This document shows positions 19,762-31,600 of a DNA stretch of 64,000 nucleotides, one piece after another. Every line of letters begins with the position of its first letter. Positions within the stretch are counted from its first letter, which is position 1. The stretch is from Candidatus Scalindua japonica (lineage in GTDB: Bacteria > Planctomycetota > Brocadiia > Brocadiales > Scalinduaceae). The notes under the pieces were generated by a model, which searched no databases, was not told where the DNA came from, and worked only from the letters and a program-made list of their open reading frames with translations. Position numbers and translations under genes: made by a program. The DNA is taken from assembly GCF_002443295.1 (NCBI RefSeq), contig NZ_BAOS01000013.1, positions 186,001 through 250,000 of the forward strand, in the 5' to 3' direction.

Positions 19762-20069
19762 TTTTCCTCTCCATCCTTCATTTGGTGAAAGCCGTTACCA
19801 GCCATAGTTGATATTTTCTGTGCAGATTCATAGCTGGCATCGATTACCTCGCATGAATCACACTTCGCTAACGTCTCTTTCCTGTCGGATCCGGGTTCAC
19901 AGTGACAGGAGTGCACATGGGTTTGCTTTCTCAGCAATACTCCGAAGGTGACACTAAAACCAGCAAACAGGATAATGACGAACGTAATTAATAACTCTAA
20001 CAAGCTCGGTTCCTTCCATATAATACTTAATCTCTGCCTGATCCACTTCTCAGGAGTGAGTAAAATCAT
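19755..20069 (-). CDS. Small Cys-rich membrane protein, NqrM-like
   Basis: This 104-residue protein starts immediately after the nqrF stop. It has one transmembrane helix (about residues 23-45) followed by HSCHCEP and KCDSC. NqrM (DUF539) is a small protein with one helix and conserved Cys, needed to mature the NqrD/NqrE iron site, and it is often encoded just after nqrF or apbE. Topology, Cys content and position fit, but the exact NqrM spacing is not obvious and the C-terminal tail is longer, so the call is tentative. Confidence 0.6.
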   Translation of the reverse strand: MILLTPEKWIRQRLSIIWKEPSLLELLITFVIILFAGFSVTFGVLLRKQTHVHSCHCEPGSDRKETLAKCDSCEVIDASYESAQKISTMAGNGFHQMKDGEEKC

Positions 20070-20072
20070 CTA

Positions 20073-21284
20073 CTATCCAAAATCGTCAAACTTGACATTT
20101 TCGGTCTCCACACCAAGATTATCCAGCATGTCCTCCACCGATTGAGTCATTACCGGAGGGCCGCACATGTAGTATTCGATATCTTCGGGGGCCTGATGGT
20201 CAGCCAGATAGCTGTCGTACAGCACCTGATGAACATAGCCGGTGAGCCCAGTCCAGTTGTCTTCGGGCGCCGGACGGGACAGCGCAAGATTAAAGGTAAA
20301 ATTCTCATGTTCTTTGGCCAGTTGCGCGAAATGATCCAGGTAGAAACATTCACCCAGATTGCGGGCATTGTACCAGTATGAAATCATGCGTTGACTGTTC
20401 CGGCCTTTGAGCAGTTCAAGAATATGGCTGCGCAGGGGAGCCATGCCAGCCCCCCGGCCAATGTAGACCATCTCTGCTTCGGATTCATTGATAAAGAATT
20501 CCCCGTAAGGACCGGAAATGTTTACCTCATCTCCAGGTTTCAAGTTGAAAATAAAGGATGAGGCCACACCCGTCGGTATCCCCGGATCCGGTGGCAGTGC
20601 AATGCGAACGTTTAGCATGATAATACCCTTTTCCCCCGGGTAGCTTGCCATCGAGTAAGCACGTGTTATCGGTTCCGTAACTCTGGATGTAACGTCCCAC
20701 AGATTGCGCTTATCCCATTCCGGTCGGAACGCTTCCGGAATATCGAAGTCTTTATAACTCAGCTCATGGGGTGGAACGTCGATTTGGATATAGCCGCCCG
20801 CTTTAAAGTCGACTTCTTCCCCGGCAGGCAACTCCAAAATAAGCTCCTTGATAAAATCGGCCACGCTGTCATTGGATCGAACCTTGCAAACCCACTTCTT
20901 AGCCTCAAACACCTCGGGTGGTACTTCAATATCCATATCCTGCTTTACCGACACCTGGCAGGCCAACCGAAGCCCTTCACGGCTCTCTCGTCTGGTAATA
21001 TGCGCCAATTCCGTCGGCAGGATGTCACCGCCGCCATCGAGCACCTTAACCAGGCATTGGCCGCAAGTACCGCCTCCGCCGCATGCCGAAGCAACAAAAA
21101 CACCCTGGTCTGCCAGACATCCCAACAGCTTGCCGCCGGGCTGGGTAACAAATTCTTTTTCTTTGTTGACCACCATCTTAATATCACCGCTGGGCAATAA
21201 TTTTGCTTTGGCGAACACAATCAAACTGACCAGTATCGAAGCGATGAGGGTGAATAATCCCACGGCAATAATCAACTCGCTCAT
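20073..21284 (-). CDS. nqrF: Na+-translocating NADH:quinone reductase subunit F
   Basis: This 403-residue protein is the NADH-oxidising subunit. An N-terminal membrane anchor (about 4-26) is followed by a plant-type 2Fe-2S ferredoxin domain with Cys68, Cys74, Cys77 and Cys109. FAD-binding (RAYSMASYP) and NADH-binding ([15 protein letters not shown], and YYMCGPPVM near the C-terminus) domains follow. It passes electrons from NADH through FAD and the cluster to the Nqr core. It is the sixth gene in the order A-B-C-D-E-F. Confidence 0.97.
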   Translation of the reverse strand: MSELIIAVGLFTLIASILVSLIVFAKAKLLPSGDIKMVVNKEKEFVTQPGGKLLGCLADQGVFVASACGGGGTCGQCLVKVLDGGGDILPTELAHITRRESREGLRLACQVSVKQDMDIEVPPEVFEAKKWVCKVRSNDSVADFIKELILELPAGEEVDFKAGGYIQIDVPPHELSYKDFDIPEAFRPEWDKRNLWDVTSRVTEPITRAYSMASYPGEKGIIMLNVRIALPPDPGIPTGVASSFIFNLKPGDEVNISGPYGEFFINESEAEMVYIGRGAGMAPLRSHILELLKGRNSQRMISYWYNARNLGECFYLDHFAQLAKEHENFTFNLALSRPAPEDNWTGLTGYVHQVLYDSYLADHQAPEDIEYYMCGPPVMTQSVEDMLDNLGVETENVKFDDFG

Positions 21285-21382
21285 AACCGAATCTCCATTG
21301 ATTTAATTAATTTTAACCTCACGTTACTCTATAGCTGAATAAGAATAACTGACCAAGATTGAGATCCCAACTCAGTCTTGTC

Positions 21383-21991
21383 TCATAACTTAATACCCGC
21401 AAACGCCATGAATGCCAGCGCCATCAGGCCGGCAACCGTAAACGTGATTCCCAACCCCCGCATACCAGCCGGCGGATTGCTGTATGCCAGTTTTTCCCTG
21501 ATACCAGCCAGGCAGACGAGTGCCAGCGACCAGCCGGTCCCTGAGCCCAGACCGTAGACAATACTTTCCGAAAAGTTGTAGTTACGCTCAACCATAAACA
21601 GCGATCCTCCCAGGATAGCGCAGTTGACGGTGATAAGAGGCAGGAAAATTCCGAGGGTGTTGTACAGTACAGGCACAAATCGATCCAGCACCATCTCCAG
21701 AATCTGCACCACTGCCGCAATGACCCCGATGTAGGCCAAAAGACCCAGAAAGGTTAAATCGAGCGCGGGCTGGCCGGCCCAGGATAAGGCACCTGGCTTG
21801 AGCAAAAACTGAAAAATGATATTATTGACAGGTACTGTGATCGTTTGAATAAGGATCACCGCCACGCCTAATCCTATAGCGGTCTTGACACTTTTTGATA
21901 TGGCCAGAAACGTGCATATACCCAGAAAAAATGCCAGTGCCATGTTTTCGATAAAAACAGATTTTATAAAAAGACTCAGATAATGTTCCAT
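21383..21991 (-). CDS. nqrE: Na+-NQR subunit E
   Basis: This 202-residue integral membrane subunit has about six helices and the family start block ([23 protein letters not shown] cut across residues 2-24). It forms with NqrD the inverted-topology pair that carries an intramembrane iron centre. It starts 4 bp after the nqrD stop and is separated from nqrF by 98 bp. Confidence 0.96.
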   Translation of the reverse strand: MEHYLSLFIKSVFIENMALAFFLGICTFLAISKSVKTAIGLGVAVILIQTITVPVNNIIFQFLLKPGALSWAGQPALDLTFLGLLAYIGVIAAVVQILEMVLDRFVPVLYNTLGIFLPLITVNCAILGGSLFMVERNYNFSESIVYGLGSGTGWSLALVCLAGIREKLAYSNPPAGMRGLGITFTVAGLMALAFMAFAGIKL

Positions 21992-21995
21992 AGGA

Positions 21996-22622
21996 TTAAT
22001 CCTCTTCGTTTTGTTCGGGTTTCCAGGTCCTGATGCCCCAAATCAAAAATGCAATCAGAAAGAAGGCACTCGGCGGCAGTACCATCAGGCCGTTATTGAC
22101 GTACCAACCACCGTTGGTTACGGACTTTAATATTTCAACGCCAAAAAGCGTGCCCGATCCGAGCAGTTCCCGGAAAAACGCCACAATCAGCAATACCAGT
22201 CCGTACCCCAGGCCGTTACCGATTCCATCCAGCAAGCTCTGCCGCGAGGCATTTTTCATGGCAAACGCTTCCGCCCGACCCATAACAATGCAGTTGGTAA
22301 TGATCAGCCCCACATACACCGACAACTGCTTGCTGATGTCAAACAGAAACGCCTCCAGTATCTCCGACACCACAATCACCAGTGTAGCAATAATTGTGAT
22401 CTGAACCCCGATGCGAATACTGCTCGGTATCTGATTACGAATCAAACTAATGGAGAAACTGGAACATGCCACCACAATGGTGACACAGATCGTCATCACA
22501 AAGGCGGTTTGCATTTTACCGGTCACCGCCAGGGCCGAGCACACACCAAGTATCTGCAGGGCGACCGGGTTGCGGTTGATTATAGGGTTCAACAGTAGTT
22601 CTGTGATTTTCGGTTTTGCCAT
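21996..22622 (-). CDS. nqrD: Na+-NQR subunit D
   Basis: This 208-residue, six-helix membrane subunit shows family landmarks [17 protein letters not shown] and [19 protein letters not shown]; the conserved Cys of the intramembrane iron site lies in TNCIVMGR. It follows nqrC by 1 bp and precedes nqrE by 4 bp. Confidence 0.97.
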   Translation of the reverse strand: MAKPKITELLLNPIINRNPVALQILGVCSALAVTGKMQTAFVMTICVTIVVACSSFSISLIRNQIPSSIRIGVQITIIATLVIVVSEILEAFLFDISKQLSVYVGLIITNCIVMGRAEAFAMKNASRQSLLDGIGNGLGYGLVLLIVAFFRELLGSGTLFGVEILKSVTNGGWYVNNGLMVLPPSAFFLIAFLIWGIRTWKPEQNEED

Positions 22623-22623
22623 T

Positions 22624-23400
22624 TCATGCTCCTTCGGCTTGAAGCCGCTCTAATAATTTCTTAAAACCATCGTTGCCCATCCAGTATTTTATTAAGTCAG
22701 TCACACCGTTGGCTGTCAGCGTCGCACCGGACAGACCGTCAACCTGATATTCAGCCTCGGGGCTGCTTTTGTCGGCAACGCCCTTGACAAGGTGGAATTG
22801 AACGCTGCCCTCTTTGCCGTATATCTTCTTTCCCACCCACTGGGCTTGCCACTTGGAGTTATCGACTTCGCCGCCAAGTCCAGGGGTTTCGGAATGCTCG
22901 TAAAACGTGATGCCGCGGATCGTTTTTAAATCGTCACTTAAGGCCAGAAACCCATAAAGCGTCGACCACAGCCCTTTGCCGTCTATCGGCAAAATGACTT
23001 GATCCAGCTTGCCGTTTTTTTTCACCAGATATACCAGGGAATACTTCTCCCTGCGTCCGATTCCCGCATAATCCTTCTCTGGTGGTATTTTGACGCTCAG
23101 TTCAGGATCTCTGGCCGCCGCCCTTTGATCAAAAGTTTCCGGATCGAGTTGATCTTTGGCAACATACTCGCCGGTTGCAAGATCAACGATGCGCGTCTCG
23201 ATCTGTTTAAACGATTCTTCCACGGATGCCTTGGTATCGTATAGATCGGCCACGATCAGGATATTTATTTTACGATCCAGAACCTTGTTGGCCTCCTGCC
23301 TGGGGCGCAATCCAATCGCCGCTCCCGCGACCAGCAGAGAACAGGTAGCAGCCAAAGCTATTGCCACGATAAACGTTTTGCTAACTGATTCATGTGCCAT
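22624..23400 (-). CDS. nqrC: Na+-NQR subunit C (FMN-bearing)
   Basis: The start at ATG 23400 gives a normal N-terminus ([20 protein letters not shown]) with one helix; the frame extends further upstream to 23448, but those codons lie inside nqrB. The protein is 258 residues long. The FMN-attachment motif SGAT is at residues 224-227 in [10 protein letters not shown], so Thr227 is the site modified by ApbE. The gene overlaps the nqrB end by 11 bp. Confidence 0.96.
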   Translation of the reverse strand: MAHESVSKTFIVAIALAATCSLLVAGAAIGLRPRQEANKVLDRKINILIVADLYDTKASVEESFKQIETRIVDLATGEYVAKDQLDPETFDQRAAARDPELSVKIPPEKDYAGIGRREKYSLVYLVKKNGKLDQVILPIDGKGLWSTLYGFLALSDDLKTIRGITFYEHSETPGLGGEVDNSKWQAQWVGKKIYGKEGSVQFHLVKGVADKSSPEAEYQVDGLSGATLTANGVTDLIKYWMGNDGFKKLLERLQAEGA

Positions 23401-24604
23401 TTCGAATCTTTCTTCTCTTGATATTGGCCTGCAGCACGAAGAAGTCAATCAAGGGAGCGAAGACATTGGCCAGCAAAATTGCCAACATTACTCCTTCGGG
23501 ATAAGCAGGGTTTATAACGCGTATCAGAATAGTCAATACGCCTGCCAGGGCGCCATAAAACCATTTGCCGGTTTCCGTCAGGCTCGCCGACACCGGATCT
23601 GTGACACAGAAAACCAGACCGAATGCAAAGCCACCTACCACCAGGTGCCACCACGGCGGCATCAGAAACATCGAATTGGTATTGCTACCGATTATCCACA
23701 GGAATGTCGAAAATCCCATGCCGCCGATCAACATGGACACCATCACGCGCCAGGAGCCGACACCGGTAAAAACAATAATGATGGCGCCGATCAAGCAGGC
23801 CAATGCAGACGTTTCACCCAGCGATCCCGGCAAAACACCCAGGAAGGCCTGGGACCAGCTCACATTGACGGCCTCCATGCCGCTACTGACATCGGTGGTT
23901 GCCAGGGCCGTAAGTGGAGTGGCCCCGCTGACCCCATCGACCACCACCCAGACCGCATCACCGCTGTTCTGTGCCGGATAGGCAAAATAGAGAAATGCTC
24001 TGCCAGCAAGTGCAGGATTGACAAAATTCCTGCCGGTGCCGCCAAACAGTTCTTTGGCGACAACAACACCGAAGCTGATCCCCAGCGCCGCCTGCCACAA
24101 GGGAATCGTAGGCGGAAGCGTAAGGGGAAAAATCAAACTGGTGACCAATAAACCTTCATTAACATCCTCTTTGCGTACGATACCAAACAACACTTCCCAG
24201 GCCCCGCCCACCGCCACACTGACCATATAAACGGGGATAAAGTAAAGTGCTCCGTGAATGATATTGGAGAGAAAACTGTTGGGGTCATAGCCTGCCAGGT
24301 TCGTCAGCACGGCACCACGCCAGCCCGGTACTGCGGCAATGTTCATTTCCTGCATGGCATTATTGGCCTGGTAGCCGGTGTTCCACATTGCCATAAATAT
24401 GCACGGGATCATAGCGTAGACCACAATCGTCATGATGCGTTTCAGATCCATGGAGTCGCGCACGTGCGGCTCGACGGTGGTGACTCTGTCGGGGGTATAC
24501 AGGAACGTGTCTGTAGCTTCAAAAAGCGGGTATAATCTTTCCAGCTTCCCGCCCTCTTCAAAGGACGGCCTGATTATGTCGAGAAATTGTCTTATTGACT
24601 TCAT
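23390..24604 (-). CDS. nqrB: Na+-NQR subunit B (FMN-bearing, ion channel)
   Basis: This 404-residue protein has about ten helices. The FMN-attachment motif SGAT is at residues 226-229 in [10 protein letters not shown]. The family N-terminus is visible ([12 protein letters not shown]), as is the C-terminal block [14 protein letters not shown]. NqrB binds FMN covalently and riboflavin and contains the Na+ path. The start is 9 bp after the nqrA stop. Confidence 0.97.
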   Translation of the reverse strand: MKSIRQFLDIIRPSFEEGGKLERLYPLFEATDTFLYTPDRVTTVEPHVRDSMDLKRIMTIVVYAMIPCIFMAMWNTGYQANNAMQEMNIAAVPGWRGAVLTNLAGYDPNSFLSNIIHGALYFIPVYMVSVAVGGAWEVLFGIVRKEDVNEGLLVTSLIFPLTLPPTIPLWQAALGISFGVVVAKELFGGTGRNFVNPALAGRAFLYFAYPAQNSGDAVWVVVDGVSGATPLTALATTDVSSGMEAVNVSWSQAFLGVLPGSLGETSALACLIGAIIIVFTGVGSWRVMVSMLIGGMGFSTFLWIIGSNTNSMFLMPPWWHLVVGGFAFGLVFCVTDPVSASLTETGKWFYGALAGVLTILIRVINPAYPEGVMLAILLANVFAPLIDFFVLQANIKRRKIRNGT

Positions 24605-24613
24605 GGTTAGCTC

Positions 24614-25962
24614 TTATCCTTCTTTTTCAATATGGGTCAAAACGTTTCTCAAGAGTGGACCGTAATCGTATTTTCCGGGGCATACAAACGTACACAGTGC
24701 TAAATCTTCCTCATCCAGCTCCAGACAACCCAGATCCTGGGATTTTTCGCTGTCACCAACAATCAATGACCGCAGAAAATAAGGTGGTTCGATATCAAGC
24801 GGCATGACCTTCTCGTACGAGCCGATGGGCACCATCGCACGCCGATCACCTTCGGCAGAACTGGAAAAGGCAAGCTTGCGATCCCGGCCAAATAACGAGG
24901 ATGCAAACAGGGCCTTGACAGAAAAACGGTTAAAGCCAGCCAGGGCCCAGCCGAGAAATTTCCGTTCCTGTCCTTCGGCAATGACCGAGATCTGCAGATG
25001 GACGCGTCCCAGAAAAGCATAGCCGCCTCTGGCCTGCCGGCCCGAAAACACGGAACCGGATATAACCCGCACATTATCACTGTTCAATTCGCCTGTGACC
25101 AGTTCATCGATGGCAGCTCCCACCCGAGTCCGGATCAATCTTGGGTTTTTCACCTTCGGTCCTGCCAGAGAAACCACCCGCTCCAGATAAAGCCTGCCGG
25201 TAGTAAACAGCCGTCCGACCGCAATGACATCCTGATAGTTGATACTCCACACGGTTTTTTGATCACTGACCGGATCCAGGAAATGAATGTGCGTGCCAGT
25301 CAACCCTGCCGGGTGGGGCCCGGTAAACTCCTGCATCGATACGCTGGCGATTCCATCGCCCGGGATATCTACACCGGGACACTTGCAGATATACACTGGG
25401 CCGTCCGACATTCGGGAAATGATTTGCAAACCATGGCAAAAATCCTCTGCATGCTCTTTAATGATCGGAGCAGGATCGCACGCCAGCGGGTTGGTATCCA
25501 TAGCGGTAACGAAAATCGAGTGCGGTGCGCTGTATGGGGCCGGCACCTTACTGTATGGCCGGGTGCGAAGCACCGTCCACATGCCGGATTGAATTAACAT
25601 ATCCTGCACCTCAGCACGCCCCAGGCTATCCAGTTTCGCGGCGTTGAATGACGGGAAGGTTCTTCATCCTCGCCTTCCACTTCATCAATGACAATGGATT
25701 CAAACTTGCGCTTGTCCCCACGATTGATAGCAACTACCTTCCCGCATCCGGGTGAGGTAAACTGTACCCCAGGTGTTTTTTTATCTTCAAACAGAATCTG
25801 TCCCAGCTTGACCGAATCACCCACCTGAACCACCATCTTGGGCTTCATGCCAATGTAATCATCGCCCACCAGGGCAACGCGATTCACCGTTGGCCCGGAA
25901 TCGATATTCTGGGCAGGTGCTCCGGTAATCGGCAGATCCAGACCTTTGCGAATTCTAAACAT
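24614..25962 (-). pseudogene. nqrA: Na+-NQR subunit A, frameshifted as given
   Basis: The N-terminal part (from ATG 25962: [16 protein letters not shown], then the lipoyl-like [11 protein letters not shown] and SPGCGKVV) and the C-terminal part (from about 25609 to 24614) are both clearly NqrA but lie in different frames. The second copy of this region (41132-42084) keeps one open frame across the same point. Comparison places the lesion near 25660, where this copy has one T fewer (GGTTC versus GGTTTC), giving a false end ...[14 protein letters not shown]. If the lesion is corrected, the length (about 445) is normal. NqrA is needed for the pump, so either this is a base-calling error or the pump is disabled. 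Confidence 0.9.
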
Positions 25963-26271
25963 TTTAATTTTCTTAAATGGAGAATTCTGATTTCACGTTA
26001 CCAGAAAAATCCAGGGTGTTCTGATGACCAGGAACATGAAGATCAACAGATTGGGCAAGGTAACCACTCGATTTAAATATGTAGCAATATTAGAAATTTG
26101 TATTGTAGAACTTAGGTATTGTATAGAAAATATGAAGACGAAAGTCAAGCAGTTTTAGTAAATTCGGAGTTTCGGATCTCACGGATTCAATCTGATACCA
26201 AACCATAATGCAAACGGAGGTTTGTGCCAGGGGGAAAACGGGGGAAATCTCCCCTGGACTGAATGGTGCTA
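25008..26271. repeat. Direct repeat, left copy, part 1 (nqrA 5' portion and upstream DNA)
   Basis: These 1264 bp are almost identical to 41132-42394. They cover the first two thirds of nqrA and about 300 bp upstream of its start. The copies differ by a few substitutions, a 1-bp indel (the nqrA frameshift), a 3-bp indel and small indels upstream. Confidence 0.95.
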
Positions 26272-26286
26272 ATCATAGATTTTCAT

Positions 26287-26343
26287 GGTAAAGATAAAAC
26301 TTGTTTCGTTTTGTGAAGCTATCAAACAAGTTTGCATTTTACC
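26287..26343. repeat. Inverted repeat present only in the left copy
   Basis: Arms 26287-26306 and 26324-26343 pair at 16 of 20 positions (outer GGTAAA/TTTACC and inner AAACTTGTTT/AAACAAGTTT) around a 17-nt loop. It lies in the 155 bp (26272-26426) that replaces the 1458-bp insert of the right copy, so it could be a small mobile remnant or a hairpin. Confidence 0.5.
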
Positions 26344-26426
26344 TTGATTTAAAGTGTAAATGTTGGTTACATTGTTGATTAGCATGGTTGCTGCAAATTG
26401 GAAATCAAAAAATTGCTTGTTTTTTT

Positions 26427-26743
26427 GCAAGAGAATATTGGAGAATTAAGAAAACCAGACCATACATGGCCATCCCTCAATGGCTTCTATGTATATTGTC
26501 TTAAATGCAATACTTAGATTAACACATAAGATATTATTCCTCTTGCAATTTTATTTTTTCAAATATATAATCCTTTTTTGATTTACCGTACTTTTACAGG
26601 ATTTACCGTAAACAAACAGTGTTTGTAAGGGTGCTTTAGATGGTATTCTACAATACGTGTTTAATTCATAAGTAGCTGACGTATAAGGGGTTTGCGAACT
26701 AAGCGCCAGTAACTCAGCTGGATAGATCATCAGATTTCTAATC
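26427..26743. repeat. Direct repeat, left copy, part 2 (tRNA-Arg upstream region and 5' half of tRNA)
   Basis: These 317 bp match 43853-44169 with only a few differences and the same length. The match stops abruptly in the anticodon arm of tRNA-Arg. Confidence 0.93.
26703..26743 (+). pseudogene. Truncated tRNA-Arg remnant (5' half)
   Basis: The sequence matches the first 41 nt of the intact tRNA-Arg(TCT) at 44129, including the acceptor 5' strand, D-arm and anticodon loop, with two substitutions. From 26744 the sequence is unrelated and no T-arm follows. It cannot give a functional tRNA. It marks the left end of the inserted DNA. Confidence 0.88.
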
Positions 26744-27389
26744 AGATTCAGGCCATTTCTCTAAGTAGTTGAAAACAAACACAAGTCTTTTAATCACTTG
26801 ACCTTATCTATTGTTTCTGAATAGGTTCTGTCATGTGATTTTACCTCAATTTAGCTCTCTCATGGACACTATATGGACACCAGATTTTTCTACTAAATGT
26901 TTGCTTCTTTGCTTCAAAGCATAAGTATCAACATCCCATCTTTCCCAGATTAAAATCTTCAGAACAGTCATCAATAATTTTCTATAATTTGGCTCAAACC
27001 TTGAATAAGGAATAAACTTCATGATATTGAAATAAACTTGTTTGCAAAGTAGAAAAGTTATATTACTAAACAATCTGGTCAGGGAGAGTACTCAGCTCCA
27101 CTTATATCTTGATACCAGGAAACAACTGACACTCTCTTTTGTAAGCCGATATTCATTTGATATTGAGAATATATACAAATTTGTCGTAAGTCCTTATATT
27201 TCCGCTTTATTTAGCAAACCAACACAACTATCATACCTTTACCAATTTCAAGAGTTACGTTTTATATAAATATGTTTGATCCTTTAACTATATATGCAGC
27301 ATTAGAAGCTTTGGGAATGGTGAAAAAACAAATTGTTTTATTTCATATTTAAGACTAGATAAATTATTCACGTGCCGTTTACTGACTAG
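26744..27389. other. Island left end, no clear gene
   Basis: This AT-rich stretch has two weak overlapping frames on opposite strands (26846-27073 minus, 27042-27269 plus). Neither has a ribosome site or a family pattern. It probably contains the promoter for the operon starting at 27390. Confidence 0.4.
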
Positions 27390-28622
27390 ATGAATCAAAC
27401 TTTAACTCAATCTGAGAACTCCATTGTAATATTACATTTAAGCGACCTGCATTTTGATGGCAATGATAACTGTCAAGATTCAATTGATCGACAAGGTGTA
27501 TTCGGGACATTGATAGATGAAATAAAATCTCTTGATGAAGAATGGAGACCAAATATAGTTTGCATCACAGGTGATGTTGCGTATCAGAACAAACAATCTG
27601 GATATGAGGCGTCAATAGAATGGTTAAATACGTTACTACATGAATTAGCCATAGAAAAAGAAGGAGTCTTTTTCTGCCCTGGCAATCATGATGTCAATAG
27701 AGTAAAAGCGTCGTTTTTAGTCCGACCGGATAAAGTAAAAGACGCAGATCGAATATTGAGCTTGCCAATTGCAGACCACTTCAAGTCACTCTTTGCCAGG
27801 TATGAAGAATTTTGTAAAACATTATCATTACCAGCCTATTGCTTTAATGGGTCACAAGAATACATAGTTGGTAAGAGATCATATAAAGATATAAATTTTG
27901 TATGCAACAACTCTTGTTGGTGTTCAATGGATGAGGATGACAAAGGCTCTTTATGGTTAGGCCTAAATTTCATAAAATCGCTAGGCTTGCCTGAAATATC
28001 AAATCCCAGATTTCCAATAACAATAGCTTTGTTTCATCATCCTAAAGAATATTACAACGAAAGTGAAACCAATCGGTATGGCAATCGTGAATCCACTATA
28101 GACTATCTGTCATCAAGATGTCATATTATATTGACGGGGCATACTCATGGACGTCCGAGAAAGCCTGACATAATACATGATAATGCAATAAAGTTTTCTG
28201 GAGGATGTTATATATCAGATCAATACCGCAACAGTTGTTCTTTAATACGATTATGGCCTGAAAGAATGTGTATAGATTATCGGCAATATGAGTGGGATGG
28301 AGGGCAAAGCCGCTGGACTAAATTTTATGAAGAACTCGATTATAAGTTGCGCATAATAGAAAAATTTAAGAATCCAGATTATCAGCCTGCACGGGAAGTC
28401 CAGCAAGGAATAGAAGCTGAAGCTGAAAGAGAACATTCATTAAAAGAAATAGAAGAAATACATAAAACTATTTTTGATCATATCACTTCATTAGATAATA
28501 CTAAAGCAATCGACCATTATGAGAAGAATCTAAACGTGATTGATGCTCATAGGGATAAATATAAGGAAACCATTAAACAAATAGAATTGTTAATTTTGGA
28601 AGCAAAAGATGGACGAACTTGA
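27390..28622 (+). CDS. Calcineurin-like metallophosphoesterase
   Basis: This 410-residue protein carries all metal-binding motifs of the family in order: SDLHFDG (Asp19, His21), TGDVAYQ, GNHDVNR, the single His in ALFHHP, and TGHTHGRP. The last 100 residues are a charged helical tail (about 325-410) that could be a coiled coil for partner binding. Members hydrolyse phosphodiesters or phosphomonoesters, and substrates vary from nucleotides to nucleic acids. The stop overlaps the next gene by 14 bp, so it is the first gene of a three-gene operon with a TPR-PIN protein. No signal peptide is seen, so it acts in the cytoplasm. Confidence 0.88.
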   Translation: MNQTLTQSENSIVILHLSDLHFDGNDNCQDSIDRQGVFGTLIDEIKSLDEEWRPNIVCITGDVAYQNKQSGYEASIEWLNTLLHELAIEKEGVFFCPGNHDVNRVKASFLVRPDKVKDADRILSLPIADHFKSLFARYEEFCKTLSLPAYCFNGSQEYIVGKRSYKDINFVCNNSCWCSMDEDDKGSLWLGLNFIKSLGLPEISNPRFPITIALFHHPKEYYNESETNRYGNRESTIDYLSSRCHIILTGHTHGRPRKPDIIHDNAIKFSGGCYISDQYRNSCSLIRLWPERMCIDYRQYEWDGGQSRWTKFYEELDYKLRIIEKFKNPDYQPAREVQQGIEAEAEREHSLKEIEEIHKTIFDHITSLDNTKAIDHYEKNLNVIDAHRDKYKETIKQIELLILEAKDGRT

Positions 28623-31600
28623 GAATCGCCAAAAATTAAATAGATACATAAAAGAAGAGAACAATGCCGATGCGCTTAAGCTCTTAGATAGCACTTCACT
28701 ATCTCCAGTTTGGTGTCATTTGGCGGTTCCAGTTTATGTGGCTATAGGAAAAGAGAGTTTGGCAATACAAACTATAGTATGGGCAAAAGAGAACGCAGAC
28801 ATTCTCGTGTGGAGACGCTGTATCTATGAGTTTGCAAAAGCTGATTGGAAGCGGATTTTCGGACATGACCCTAAAGGGATTATTGTTTTACCGGATAAAG
28901 ACACACAAAATAGAAAAGAAGATGTTGATAAAATTCTCGAAGTTATGCAGCCAGTTTTACTTCATATAGAAGGAGATGAATGTGTTTCAAGTAAACTTGA
29001 AGCCGAAATACTGTTTATCGCTTTTAATGCGTTCTGGTTATTAGGAAACATAGAGAAGGTTAGAAAGTTAGCGTATTATCTTGAAACCATGCAACCTGCA
29101 TCAATAGGATTAGCTAATTTAGCTATGATGGGGCTTGTAAAACCGGGTAGCCTTAAAAGCAATTTTCCTGAAAGATTAAACAAAGAAAATCCTGATTCTT
29201 TTAATGCAAAAATGCTCTCACAATTACTTAAAGCAGAACTATTTGAACAGAGTAAAAGCGCTTTTGAGTCGCTAAAAGCATTTTCACCGGGAATAGAAAA
29301 GGAAGACAGACTCAGGTATTGCCAAGGGCTTTTTCATGTAGCACAATTTCTTGGTGAACCTGCAATCACGGAATGTATTAAGCTATCAGAGGAACTAATA
29401 GGTAAAGAAAATAGTTTTTGCAAATTGGCAAAGGCGGAGTGTCTATTAAATTCAGACGATATAGATGGTGCCGAAAAAATTGCAGAAAGTTGTAAAGATG
29501 AGGAGAATCCACAGTGGTTACAGATATATGCCTTCATTCAGGCAAAGAAAGAAAAATTCGAAGATGCTATAAAATACTATGAAGAAGCTTCTAGGCTTAT
29601 GGCACATCCTGAGGTATTTGCAACGCTAGGCAGATTGGCAACTCTGGCATCTGAAAAAGACGATAAATTCCGTAATAATATTATTGATGCTTATAAATCT
29701 TTACTAGAACTTGAACCAGACAATCTGTCTGCAAGACACAATTTAGCTTTTGAATTGGCAAGGTCAGGACGTATTCAAGAAGCCAAAGAACATTTTGAGT
29801 ATCTATTAAAGCATACTTCAGAAGATGATCCATCCGCCATTAACTACAAACAAAACTATGGCAACTGCCTTATGCTTACTGGAGATCCTGCTGGGGCCTT
29901 AGTGATTTATGATGATATATGCAGTAATAAAGATGCACCAGTAGAAGCTATAATAAATAAGACTAAACTTTTGAAGCAACTCAATGACCCATTCATATCA
30001 TTTGAATTCTTGCAACAATATCGTAAGGATTATTGGAATACGCCTTCATATCTTCAGTGTTATATGGAAGTATCAAGTCAGGCTAATCAAGACGGCCTGA
30101 TGCACGAAGCCTTGATGCAGCTTAAGAAATTAAAATTGGAGGGTAAAGTATCAGGTGACCTGATAAAACAAATAACACTGGAAGATATTATTGAACATGG
30201 TAAGCAGTGGAATGAAAGAACTAGGCAGATACATAATTTCTGCTTAAAAGGTGAGATGCCCTGGTCTCTCGCCGATGACATGCTAAAACATGCCATATAT
30301 ATGGGTTGGATTATTAGGACGCAAGAGCTTAATTGGATTAACGATGAACCTGCTACAATCGCCAGTTATTCTATTTATGCAACTAACTGTTTTCACCCAT
30401 TGAAGTATGATAATGGAAAAGTTTATCTAAAAAAACTTGATAAACCATTATCTAATTCAGAAGTTGTTATGGACATTACTGCCCTAATAACATTACACCG
30501 TTTAGATTTAATAGATAAAGCAAAAGATTTCTTCAAAACGATATATGTGCCTACACTATATTTATCTAAATTATCAATGGATTCTGACAAGCTTCTTCCA
30601 CATCAATATTCTAACGTAAAATCAATTTGTAAAATAAAAGAAGCTATTGACAGTGAAAGGATACATGTTCTAGGAGAGTTAGAAACACTTAGTAATAGTT
30701 GCTTCCCCTATATTAATGAGCATACATCACCAGAAGACAAAGAACACTACTATCGATTGGTTGACATTCTTGATGCCTTAGAGAAATATGGCTTAGTAAG
30801 AACAAGAGAATTAGAAGATATTAAGAAGATCACATTAATGCATACTGGAGTTGATGAGCATCATCCAGAGATAAATAAAGATGATAAGCTGATTATTGAG
30901 CTTTCTTCTCTAAAAACAATCTGTAATTATGATTTATTTGACACAGTATTGAACAACTTTGATGTGAAGCTAACTTCAGAATCTAAGAAGCAAGTGCTTT
31001 CAGACTTCAGTCACTTTGAACACCAGAAAAAAGTGAAAAATTGGAATAATGATTTGTTCAATATCATATCGAGTGAGAGTATAATAAAAGTAGACCTTGA
31101 CCTAGATGAAAAAAATAGAGAAAACTTTTCCATGACAGCTTTAAAGTTATCAATACAAATGAATTTACCTCTGTACTCTGATGATAGATGCCTTCAAGTT
31201 GCTGCGCTAAATGATAAAACCCAAATAGGTGTTTTTGGTACAGACATTTTCACAGAAGCTCTCTATTCACAAAAACATATAGACCTTGAAGTTCTAACAG
31301 ATATATATTTAACTCTTATTGACTGGCGATTTAAATTTGTCATTCTTCCATTAGATGTCATGGAATACCTTGCTGAGCAATATTTAAAAAATCAGCCTGG
31401 AAGTGCATTAAAAAAGATAGCTATGTACATACATGACTGTATGCGAGATCCTGGACTTTTTTATGGTCTAGAGAAAGCAGCTGACGTCCCTTTATCAATG
31501 GCAATGAAGCTCTATATGGAGTGGTTACGATTGACTGCCGACTTTATTGTTAAATGCTGGAATAATCCGAAATTTGATGATGGTGTGGCGGATACATATA

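Noticed and set aside
22999-25597. Many long plus-strand frames opposite the nqr genes (for example 23156-24151, 24998-25597)
   Set aside because: They arise from the GC-rich codon use of nqr on the other strand and have no ribosome sites or family patterns.
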